DNA of 64,000 bases from Clitopilus passeckerianus (lineage: Eukaryota; Basidiomycota; Agaricomycetes; Agaricales; Entolomataceae): positions 117,718 through 181,717 of the forward strand of contig CALYLX010000070.1 in assembly GCA_944990035.1 (NCBI GenBank), read 5' to 3'. Position numbers and translations under genes: made by a program. The notes beneath the pieces are model-generated. The model was given only the letters and a program-made list of their open reading frames with translations. It ran no database searches and had not been told where the DNA came from. This document shows positions 35,059-44,786 of the stretch, piece after piece (position 1 is the first letter of the stretch; every line of letters begins with the position of its first letter).

Positions 35059-38000
35059 ATGCCCTCTATCCTTAATCTCAAGTTCAAAGTGAGTCAGATG
35101 TGCGACATTGAGGAGTTAGTCGGAATTAAGCCTGGCGTAGGGAAACAAGTCCTTTGTCGCCTTCAGTAATCTTAGCGACTCTGAGGCACTGACCAAGACC
35201 TGGAAGGTCTGTCACGTATTTAAAAACGTTATCCATGAGGTTTTCATTAAGCCCTTGACAGGTATGCACCAAGGTCGCAAGCTTCCTCGAGCAAGGTCAG
35301 CGCCTCGAGAACTTGAGCTGGAGGTTATGGCACCTTCATAATCTCATGGTCGACACGGACAACGCTCGATCGAAACGCGAATTCAAGAAGCTTTCCAAGA
35401 TTATGGGTGACAGACTCGATAAGGAGAAGGGAAGGTACGCAGTTTGTACTCAATACGAAAGTTCACGGCTTTAACCCTCAACCCTATCCGTCGCGTAGGA
35501 GTATTGAGGAGCTGGAGGCTCCTGACTACAAACCCAACCACTCAGCGGATATCATACGCCAACGAGCCGCTGAGAAGGAGCGCAGCCGTGAAGCTAGCAT
35601 CAATGCTGCGCCAGGGACTATCAAACGCATGAACTTCACGTTCAGTGTTGATACCCCAAGTCCTCCCTCAAATGCACCCGTCCAAAAGCCCGACCTCAAG
35701 CCTTCTGCGGAATTCCTCAAGCGGCCAGCTCACGCTGCGCGTAGCACAAGCCGTCATGAAGATGACATGGTCGTTGTCCCTACCGATGATACGGAAGGCA
35801 ACGACAAGGACCCACCGCAACAGACTTCGGGCACTTCGCACAGTCGAAAATCAAGTCTGACTACGCCTACCGCTCTCCATTTCCCATCTTTATTTTCTAA
35901 TGATTTCGGTCCCGCTGCTCTATTATATCCCACTCCTACTGTCACAAACTCTATGAACTACGGCGAGGGTCTCAGCTTCTCCTCCTCTCCCGATAAATTT
36001 GGTATTGTTAGGCCCACCATCGAAATTCCTCTGGATGACATGCTAAGCGATGCCGACACTCCTGGAAACACTGCTGCCAATCTCTGGAATTTCCAATACC
36101 CCCAACAATCGTCCTCTACCGACTCACAGCCTCAGCCGAGTTCTTCCCGGTCATCTTCGGCCGACTTGGACATCCAGATGCGCCCTCCTGCAGCGACAAT
36201 GGTTCGCAAGAATTCCCGCAAACGCAAGGCCGCCTCAATGTCGATGACCCCCATTCGTCCCCTTCTCGCGAGCGAGGACGAGGGCAGTATCAACAACGAA
36301 AGCGACGACGAAGGCAGCGACTACAACAACCCCAAGCTCAATCGTCGTAATTCGTCTCATGCCCCTTCTGCATCCACATCTGCCTCCATGTCTGCCTCTG
36401 CACCGATTGCTACTCGCAAACGAGGTGCGACGATCGCCGGTCCCTCTGCATCTCCATCTATCCCTCCTGCCACCATCCCTAAGGAGTATCCCCAAACCGT
36501 CGCTCCATCAAAGGTGAACAATCTCTACGACACTCGGTCCACTACACCCGTCGGACGTCCGGCCCTCACCCTCCGAACGCAGCCTACCCCGGCTACCCGC
36601 TCCTCAGGTCCTGGTGCCACCGCCACCAACTTGGGTAACAGTGGCCTCCGTTCACTCAATGGGACGAACTCAGCTCCCGGCGGAGTCAAGGCTGAATGCT
36701 CTAACTGTGGCGCAACCCATACGCCTCTCTGGCGCCGCGGCTTGAATGACGAGCTCAACTGCAATGCCTGTGGCCTTTATTGCAAATTGGTGAGTTTACT
36801 TGCGCATGTTCATGTCTGACTTCATGCTTATCATTTCCTCAGCATAAACGCCCTCGTCCTAAGAGCATGCGTAACAGCCATGGCGAACGTGCACAAGCCC
36901 CTCCCCGCCAGGAGACCGTCGACGTCATGGGTTTGTCATCCCCAGTAACTAAACCTCCGCCAAGATGCTCATCACCTGTCAACCGGACAGCGCAATGTTA
37001 CAACTGCCACACGACTGCGACGCCCCTCTGGCGGAAGGACGACGAAGGTAAAACGGTTTGTAATGCGTAAGTTTTTCCCTACCTTCCCTCCTTTCTCCGA
37101 GCCTAATGAAGGCTTAGATGCGGGCTCTACTATAAGCTGCACGGCTCCGCCCGTCCGATTTCCATGAAGTCGGATGTCATACGCAAACGATCTCGTCATG
37201 ACACTCGTCGTGGCAACCCCGATACACCTTCAGCGAGCCCGGGCGCGAGCAGGAGAACCTCTCCTGCTCCGGATGCCTCCCCGACCCTCGCTCCTGATTC
37301 CTCCACCGCTCAGATCAACTACGACTACACGGAGGATATCGAGTTCCGTAACTCGCAGTCTGAGCTGCTTGGTGCTCTGGGTCAGGACCTCGCCTCCTCC
37401 AACATGTTCTTCCCTGGACCATACAACCCGGACTATCTTTCGCAAATCTATCCCATGTCCACAGATCCCCTCCCCTTCCCACCATCAGAATCGACAGAAC
37501 ACGCTGAAAACGATGTTATCAGTCCACGCTCCAACAAGCGCCGCCGCATGAGCACGGACTCCGCTTCTGAGCCACCTTCGTCCTCAACGTCGGGCTCCTA
37601 TTCGTCATTCAACGACGGATATCTCACGTCTGCTTCATCAGCGACAACCCACTCTCAGAGGTCATCAATGGAGTTCCCTTTCAGCAGCTTCCTCTCGTCT
37701 CCAGACTCGGGCAACGGCAACAGTGGCAACAACTACAACCACAATAACTCGAATGGTTCGCCAAATAACGGATCTGGACCGGCACTTCGTGGATCGGGAA
37801 ACACATTCTGGCATCCGCCCATGATGCCTCAAGTCGAGAATTCCCCGCAGTTGTTCCACCCTCCCATGCTTCCTCCTGCAGACGAATCACCGATGGACTT
37901 CCTCCAAGCGCCCATCCACCATGACGACGATATGCTCTTCTCCGCGTTTTTCCATCCGCCCATGGCCATGCCTGAGGACAACAACGGCAACAATAACAAT

Positions 38001-38090
38001 AGCCACTCCTCAAATGCCATTCATCCACCTATGGTCATTGACTACGCACAACACAATGACAACTACGATTCGAGCATGAGGGTGTACTAA
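35059..38090 (+). CDS. GATA zinc-finger transcription factor with two fingers and N-terminal DUF1752
   Basis: Six exons (35059-35088, 35150-35206, 35262-35434, 35499-36789, 36843-37066, 37118-38090) give 915 residues. The N-terminus (SNLSDSEALTKTWKVCTKVASFLEQG, then RLENLSWRLW) is the fungal GATA-factor N-terminal domain DUF1752. Two C-X2-C-X17-C-X2-C fingers follow: CSNC...CNAC near 36694-36774, continuing in KLHKRPRPKSMR, and CYNC...CNAC near 36997-37125, ending LHGSARPISMKSDVIRKR. Each finger has TPLWR. Long Ser/Pro/Asn-rich low-complexity regions surround them. Fungal relatives control nitrogen use (AreA type), iron uptake (Sre/Urbs1 type, also two-fingered) or fruiting. The inter-finger segment has only one Cys, unlike the Cys-rich linker of iron repressors, so the role is left open. 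The C-terminal part repeats an HPPM motif four times. The open frame from 35407 that seems to start the gene is an artefact of exon 4 read through an intron. Confidence 0.93.
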
Positions 38091-38935
38091 GGAGTACGCG
38101 GAGTAGTCGGGGGGTCGGGCCGTTGAGCAGTCCCAAGTCTATGTCGAGAGGAATCTCTCAGTTCATCTGGGCCGGCTGGACCCACTGGGGTGGAGAATCT
38201 GCGCTCAAACCCACGGTTTCATGAACGAACGTTTTCTGATTTTGCTTTCGATTTTCCGGGTTGGCTGTGCTCGCCAATCTTGTGTTTCCCATTCCCTCTC
38301 AGCTTCTCAGCATTCATCTAGAAACCCCCATCGCTTTCGTTCCTCCTTTTCGCATCGACATTTCAACACGTGTTCCTCGCAGATAACCCACATTCACATT
38401 CATCTTCTGATTCAACTCACATGCCGTCGTTGTTGCTTTCATCAGCATTGCATACTCACTCTATCCATTCCCTGTTCGATACTCGGACTTTATCTTGCCA
38501 CCATTTACTTGCATGCGTATCATACAAAACCCATAAGTCTGATTCAACATACTTCTATCTTGTTCAGTACTTTGTACAGTCCCTAGATTGGGCCTATTCT
38601 AGTAGATACATCTTAAACCACACGCGAAGGGCTAGCGCGAATTCAGCCCCACAATAATAATGTTATCTGTTGTTTTTATTCCCTCAACCTTGCTTGCTTG
38701 CCAAAGAATTCGAAAAACGGTCGAAAGTGGGTTGTGAAAATCCCGCAATGCACCAAGCCAGGCGCTGTGCAGCGTTTGATGGACGCCCACCATGACTTGG
38801 CATACAATGGACCCTGTGGTCAATGATCACCGTGTAACCGCGTTGTTGACGCTTCTCGTTCCCAAGCTTCAACCAAAACCACTGTATTAACACGCTCAAC
38901 TCCCCGTATTCTGAGCCTCTTCTGAACCTACCTAA
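38091..38935. other. intergenic: probable long 3' UTR of the GATA gene, then promoter of the tandem-domain gene
   Basis: The first ~500 bases are pyrimidine-rich and lack sustained coding potential, consistent with a UTR. Short frames here have no family resemblance. No RNA gene was seen. Confidence 0.45.
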
Positions 38936-40204
38936 ATGCCTGTGGACAAATCAGCTGTGAATGTCAATGTTACTGTTGACGACTTCGACTCGGTCCTCTC
39001 TTACGCCAAACAGTCAGACTGGCAAACGCCTGACCCATCAAGTGCCGATTTCAAGGATGGGGATGCCTCGCCATGGTGGATGGGAACGTACCACCAGACC
39101 AACGTTGCGGGCGCGTCGGTCTCCTTCAACTTCACTGGTGAGCTCAGCCTGCTACCCACTTGAGTCGAACACCCTCTGACATTTGGTAAAGGTCCTGAAA
39201 TTTACATCTATGGACATTCTTCTGGTCAAAATGGCGCATATAGCGTCACCATCGACTCTAAAACAGAGACTAAGAAGGCGTCGTCCGATGGAAACGCGTC
39301 GACGTCCGTCCTTCTCTACGGGAATGACGCACTTTCATATGGCTTCCACCAGTTGACTTTGACCAACCTCGGCAATGGCGGGGACGCTGGCCCATCGTTG
39401 CTGTTTGATTATATACATGCGCCTGTACAGCTCGCGCCAGCAGGGTGAGTCGACTTGCTTTCTGTAAGGACTTGAAGTTGAGAAATTATGTCCAGAGCTA
39501 CAGTTCAAAATGTCACTTACGAAGAAGACAACCCAGCCTTGAAGTACAGCGGCACTTGGGACTCAAACAAGTCTGGTAATTTCAGCGGTGGTGGTACCTC
39601 TTACACGCACGAAGATAAAGCATCCGTGACACTAACCTTCAACGGTGAGTGCTGCCAAAAGAATCCTACTAAATTGTTACTCACAATCCACAGGTTCTGC
39701 TGTCTACGTCTTTGGTGACAAAAAGAACGATCACGGAAACTATAGCGTCGTTCTAGACAACCGCCCTGCAGAAATCTATTGGGGCATATCAGGTTGCGGC
39801 GGCGAATATGGCTTGACATGCGAGCAGCAAAAACCCACACTCGAGTACTTTGCCTCGAATCTGGATGAGTCCGCTCACAAGCTCACCATCGCTAACATTG
39901 GTGGTGTGCATAACTCTTTCTTTGGTACGTGCATTCAACGCATTGGCCTTCACATTCACCTGACCCCCTACCAATAGACTTGGATAGCATTGTTGTTACG
40001 GTACCTTCAAAGTATGCTCCTGTGGTGCCGAACCCAGACACCTCAGCTCCAACACCCACGTCGCCGAATGGGGGCTCGTCGACATCGACATCACCCGCTA
40101 CCAGCACAACTTCCAACGCTGCACAGGTTCCAACTTCTTTGAATACGCCAGTGTTTTTCCTTTTCGGACTTGTCTGGCTATTGCGCGCAGCTCAGTTTCT
40201 CTGA
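38936..40204 (+). CDS. tandem beta-sandwich-like protein with Ser/Thr-rich stalk and hydrophobic C-terminus
   Basis: Five exons (38936-39137, 39192-39444, 39496-39644, 39694-39924, 39978-40204) encode 353 residues. Two similar units are visible: ASVSFNFTGPEIYIYG followed by GAYSVTIDSK, and ASVTLTFNGSAVYVFGDK followed by NYSVVLDNR. Each is then followed by a segment like HQLTLTNLG or HKLTIANIG. Each unit is split at the same place (after ...NFTG / ...TFNG, phase 1). A Ser/Thr/Pro-rich stretch (~40010-40130) then leads to a hydrophobic end (VFFLFGLVWLLRAAQFL). The pattern resembles Agaricomycete cell-surface proteins with a stalk and a GPI or membrane anchor. No signal peptide is present at the chosen ATG. 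A separate upstream signal exon was not found, so either it is missed or the protein is not classically secreted. Function is unknown. Confidence 0.75.
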
Positions 40205-40490
40205 AGGCTGAAGAACTTTTGCGACCTTTGTCAGACTACATCTGGATACCCGTTGTATTATGATACCAACTCTTTAATTCGAGTTCCATTCATGACTCAG
40301 GTCTTGCACTCCAGGTCGAGATCGCCCAAACTAATCGTGTTGGTGACTTCATCAACGCGAACTACTACACAGGATGGCTGCATGAGTTACATAGGTAGTA
40401 GTCGCATTTTGTGACACTGCGAAGATCCTGGAAAGAAAGTAACCCCTCAAGCCCATCGTCTCATGCATGCACCATCTCCTCTACATTCTT

Positions 40491-40976
40491 CTAACCCAAG
40501 AACACCTTCTTGATTCCACCAAAGACTTTCTTGAAGAAGTTGCCGACCTTGCTACGTGCCACAAGCTCAGCCGCTTCGTCGAAATCACGACTCCACATCA
40601 AGTCTTCCTCGCGGGCGAAGAGGTTCTCGCCATCTTCATCTGAGCGTGCCCAGTAGCTGAACTCGATACCCTCATCTCGTGCATCCAATTCTTCTGAACG
40701 CTCGAAGAGTTCGTCGCTAAGTGGCCCATCACGAATGAAGAGTTCGCCGCCGTCTTCAAATGACCTTGTTGTATATTCGAGCAGGTCGGCATCGATGAGG
40801 TCGCGCTCGAGCATCACGTCTGATTCATCGACGGAGCGAGAGAGGAATTCGGAGATTGTTTCCTGGGCGCGCGCTTGGACGCTGTTTTCGCCGCCATTGA
40901 GGGGAGCAGCGTATGCAATGGAGGCACCGCTGAGGGCGACGGCTACAGTGAAAGTGGCAACAGATGTGAACTTCAT
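40491..40976 (-). CDS. small secreted acidic repeat protein with cationic amphipathic C-terminus
   Basis: A single exon encodes 161 residues. The start MKFTSVATFTVAVALSGA is a clear signal peptide, probably cut after AYA. The mature part is strongly acidic and built of loosely repeated blocks in which Arg is followed by Ser/Asp and acidic residues (LSRSVDESD, LERDLIDAD, TTRSFEDGG, WARSDEDGE, WSRDFDEAA). The last ~19 residues, VGNFFKKVFGGIKKVFLG, are instead basic and amphipathic. The acidic pro-like part plus a basic tail recalls precursors that yield a membrane-active peptide, but processing is not demonstrated and no catalytic domain exists. An in-frame upstream extension to 41165 would bury the signal peptide and was not used. 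Confidence 0.7.
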   Translation of the reverse strand: MKFTSVATFTVAVALSGASIAYAAPLNGGENSVQARAQETISEFLSRSVDESDVMLERDLIDADLLEYTTRSFEDGGELFIRDGPLSDELFERSEELDARDEGIEFSYWARSDEDGENLFAREEDLMWSRDFDEAAELVARSKVGNFFKKVFGGIKKVFLG

Positions 40977-41731
40977 GATTATGGTAAGTTGGTGTTGGTG
41001 TTGGTAGTGAGTTTGTTGACTTTGTGTGAGATGATGCGTTCTACGCTTGGGTGTTCTTCCAGACCAGCTGAAAGTTGAGGGGCATTTCCATGCGAAAAGC
41101 AGGATATTTATACGATGGTGGACATGGGCGCCCGACGCGACGTGCCGGCTGTGCCACACGCACATCCCTTGATTGCGAAGGAAACAGTTTCGTGCACATC
41201 AAGCTTTTAGCCGATGAGCTAATTGCCGACGCCTTTTGCACACAACGAAACATGCGCACCTATTGAATTGAGTGGAACTGGACATTATTTCATTGCGTAC
41301 AGAACGCATATATATGCCGAGAGAATCACATACTGGAATAAGATACTCAGAAATCAGATTGGTACTGCTCTTCATGTCGATCGGTCTGGGCGGAGCAGGG
41401 ACGTGAAAGGCGATTATTCACATCAAACCGGCATGCTGTGCTCTCCGATGGTCCCATGCCATTGGTCCATTCGTTGCTAACGTATCAACTCTCCCTAAAT
41501 TCAGAGCAACTCCTTGCAAGACCCTGCCGAGACGAATTGACGGCGGAGGCCAACCCAACCAGAAAGAACAAGGGGTTGCATTGGGTGCACTGCCTGTGGA
41601 CCTATAAACTCGACATTTTAGACTGTGTGGGTACGACGACTGTATTTATGTCATTGGCGTCGCAGTGGTCACAAACTCCTGGTCTATATTGCTTAGCTAG
41701 ATATTTATAGACAGCTATATTGGTGACACTT
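40977..41731. other. intergenic, promoter of the small secreted protein (minus) and 3' flank of acyl-CoA oxidase
   Basis: No supported gene. A TATTTATA at 41104-41111, about 130 bases before the secreted-protein ATG on its strand, could serve as its TATA element. Another is seen near 41701-41709. Confidence 0.4.
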
Positions 41732-44484
41732 TCAGAGTTTCGCGCTGAGCTTTCGTTCGACCAACTGTCGCCCACGCAACATCATGGGTCGAATAGATTC
41801 CTGAGGGAGAAATCGAGTATAAGCATCGATCAGAGGGATAGGAAGGCAAGGGAGATGTTCTTACCTCATATGCAGGCGTTACCTCCACCTGATTGAGAGG
41901 CTCCGTCTGAGCCCGTTCCCAAAGGGCATTGTACACTCTCCCATCATAGACCCCCAAAGCGCTGGAATATCCTTTCAGTCTTTCGGCTAGTCTCGCATTG
42001 ATTTATGGGCACTCACCTGTCCAACTCCCAGTCTGTGAACCCGAACGCATCAGTCAGGCCTATCGCGTGTGGAAGCAGTTCTTGGCACAGTGAATCAATA
42101 GCAGCTCTCAGGGACCTTGCGTGGGTATGTCCGTCGCCTGGTTTTCCTCCAGCAGGGCCTAGAAGACCAAATGTAAGGATATCGACGAGACCACCTTCGA
42201 CCGACGTTAACAAGTACTACGAAGCAAATCTGTGAGGTCACATTCTTCTGAATTTCTGAGGGTTACTCACCAGGGTATACAACTTCGTCAAGACATCTCG
42301 TTCTTTGGCTTGCAGGCCATTGTCCAGATCTTCGATGATTTCGCCAACTCTAGCGCCAACGAATGCTTCGCTTACGGCTTTGGCGACCCTCTGGTTCACA
42401 CCGGCGTCCGGACTGCTCAAGTTCTGAGCGTAATCTCGGACTGCCAAAGCTGCTCGCCATTCCAGCAGGAGGATAGATATCTTAGGATCTTTCCAGGCCT
42501 CCGGACTAAGTTTGATTGGCTGCGGTGTGCCTATCAGGAGACGAAGGTACTGCGAGGAAGGGGAGAGCGAAGGTGCAGAGCTGCTGGCAAGCGCCTTTAG
42601 TGATTTGAGAGCAGCCCGCACAACCTGCTGATCGAGAACGAAATTGTCGCCTTCATATCTGGACTGGGATTAGAGACGACGCCGATATGAATGGGCACCA
42701 ACTACTCACGTCACACTCGGTAGGTAGTCTGCATACAGTCTTCCTAGACCGGCGAAGGCACTGTATCCATGGCCACCCATGGACCTTCGAGCAACCTCCA
42801 AGTCTTGAACGCCCATAGTAGTACAGAGAACCTTCAGACCACTAGTTGTGGCATGTAATTCGCCGAGAAGAGAGGTGTCGCCAGTCGCAAGGCGTTCAGC
42901 CATGGTATTGAAGGAGTTCATCTTGAAAGCATCAGCCCCAACGTTTGCAATATCGGACATAAACTCACCAATGCTCGGCCCAATTGAATAAAGACATAGG
43001 CATGAGACAGGATAGGGAGAATGCGGATGTACACAGAGGGATATGTGATCGCCTGCTTCTCTATACCAGAGGGTTCTCGTTCTCCCTGCCGCCGAACCGT
43101 GGCATATCGTATTGAGACGGTAGCGGCTGTCTACGAGTTAAGGCAAGTACCCATGATGCTTATTTTGCAATCTACCTTTCGCCATAAGCCATCCAGCGCC
43201 TCGGACCATACTGCAGTCGTTCCATGGATTAGCACCCTTTTAGATAGGAGAAGACGCCTACTTTGAACGAATGTATAGCATCTATCAAGAATTTGTTCAG
43301 CACAAGATCTTTGAATTAAGTGGGTGACCTACACCACCATAGCTCAACTTGGCATGAGGAGGCTTGACGTATTTGCCTTCATCCGTAACCTGAGCAAACT
43401 TGGAGAGCATATTCTCCTTAGGGATCCGAACATGATTAAAACGGGCGAAGCCGTTATCTGTAGGTGAGAAGCCCGCAAGTGCTTTTGGCCCTAAGGAAGC
43501 CAGAGTTACATGCCATTCCCTCACACTTCAAAGATTTGGATATACCAATGTCACCGATAGTAAGGCCAGGGAGAACCCTGTGCGTCTCTAGAGTGAAGCC
43601 CGTCAGTCCCGATTCAACAACGGATGCGATGAAAGACCAACCTAGATCTCTGAGTTGCACGAGGAACAAGTGTGGTCCAACATCCTTTCCCCCAGGTAAG
43701 ATGAGTTTTGCTTGCACAACGCCATGGGTTGAGGTCTTCCCCAAGGAGCCAATCCACCACTTGGTACTGGTGAGCGTTGGAGAGTGTATTTCAAACTCTT
43801 GACTCTCTGGGATGTATGTGGCTGTAGTTTCCAGTGACGCGACGTTGGTGCCATGGCCAAGCTCGGTCTGCAGGTAGCATCCGAGGATACCTCGACTCTG
43901 GATCAGCGGACCATACTTCTTAAGAAGGCTTGGGCCCGCTTGGAGGAAGAAGACCGGTTGGAAGGCTGTTAAACATATGATAAATTGAGCAACCAAGTCC
44001 CTTCCGAGTTGAAGTACTGGACCCACCGATGGCGTGGAGGTTGATGGGCAGGTTCTCGTCGAGAGTATGAATGGCAGCATTGGTTTCCTCATTTGACCAG
44101 CCTAGTTCTTGTTCTATCTCGTAGATACGGTTCGTCATAGCGAGCCCCCGATTATAACGCTCGGTCCGGGTCATGAAATCCCTAGAGGCATCCAACACTG
44201 AGTGGCTTGTCGAGCATTCGAATTGGAAGAGTATACCTTTCAGTTTTGTCGAAGGCTTTATCTTTAGAAAGGGTGTTGACAATCTTCTGGTGGTTCTCCC
44301 ACTCCTCGTGCCCATCTGCATTGAAGTCCTGAGCTTCCTCACATTCCCATGATGTAGTCAGTGAATCGAGCTTACGGTGCAGAAAGTCCCTGATGGGTCT
44401 AATGTCAAAGGAGGTCTTTTCTCTTGCATTCTTCATATCTACAGCATTCTGTTCAGCAGCATCGTGAATACCAGCGGGAGCCAT
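41732..44484 (-). CDS. peroxisomal acyl-CoA oxidase
   Basis: The minus-strand gene starts MAPAGIHDAAEQN. Its first exons are 44484-44237, 44181-44027 and 43965-43642, and further short exons run to a stop at 41732. Acyl-CoA oxidase landmarks are CYLQTELGHGTNVASLET (flavin/substrate region), TKWWIGSLGKTSTHGVV, NHVRIPKENMLSKF, IRYATVRRQG, KVLCTTMGVQDLEVARRSMGGHGYSAFAGL and LPSVTYEGDNFVLDQQ, whose Glu is the catalytic base. The product of about 700 residues ends RKLSAKL. The terminal Ala-Lys-Leu fits the PTS1 peroxisomal signal. The enzyme carries out the first beta-oxidation step, acyl-CoA to trans-2-enoyl-CoA, passing electrons to oxygen to form H2O2. Exon ends in the middle third (42960-43300) were followed by protein continuity, not all to the base. 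The gene diverges from the La gene. Confidence 0.93.
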
Positions 44485-44786
44485 TTAGGTTACAGACAAG
44501 GAAGTTGAATACTGCAACCGACGCTGCATGCAGCATCAAAGCGCCCTCTGCAAGTTCAATCAGGTTCCGGTAAATCCGGCTACCATGGGTCCGTGATCAC
44601 AATCAATGCTGACGGTCCCGATTAGGAAACCCTAACCCGAGTTATATCTGTAACAAATGGGGAATAATTTTGCGATTCCTTTGCGTCGACGTTGGTTGAA
44701 TCCTCTGTAACTACAGGCTCTGACTCGACCATTGTTATTGTCCTTGACTTACAGCATATAGTCAAAAACTTTGACGAATTCTCAAA
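44485..44786. promoter_or_regulatory. shared bidirectional promoter, acyl-CoA oxidase / La protein
   Basis: 302 bases separate the two divergent ATGs. The left side near 44568-44610 has CCGGTAAATCCGG, a GC-rich inverted pair of the kind bound by Zn2Cys6 regulators (CCGN5CGG). It could regulate the oxidase gene. This is a motif observation only. Confidence 0.4.

Noticed and set aside
35240..35273. A 34-nt intron in the GATA factor
   Set aside because: A 55-nt intron at 35207-35261 gives WKVCTKVASF, which fits the DUF1752 domain better, so the very short intron is not needed.
35407..35500. GATA gene start at 35407
   Set aside because: This ATG is in the wrong frame for the DUF1752 exon and reads through an intron (35435-35498).
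40977..41165. 63-residue N-terminal extension of the small secreted protein
   Set aside because: It would bury a strong signal peptide. The downstream ATG at 40976 is the natural start.
27455..44484. Fatty-acid degradation gene cluster (acyl-CoA synthetase plus oxidase)
   Set aside because: The genes are 12 kb apart with unrelated genes between them. Proximity alone does not support a cluster.
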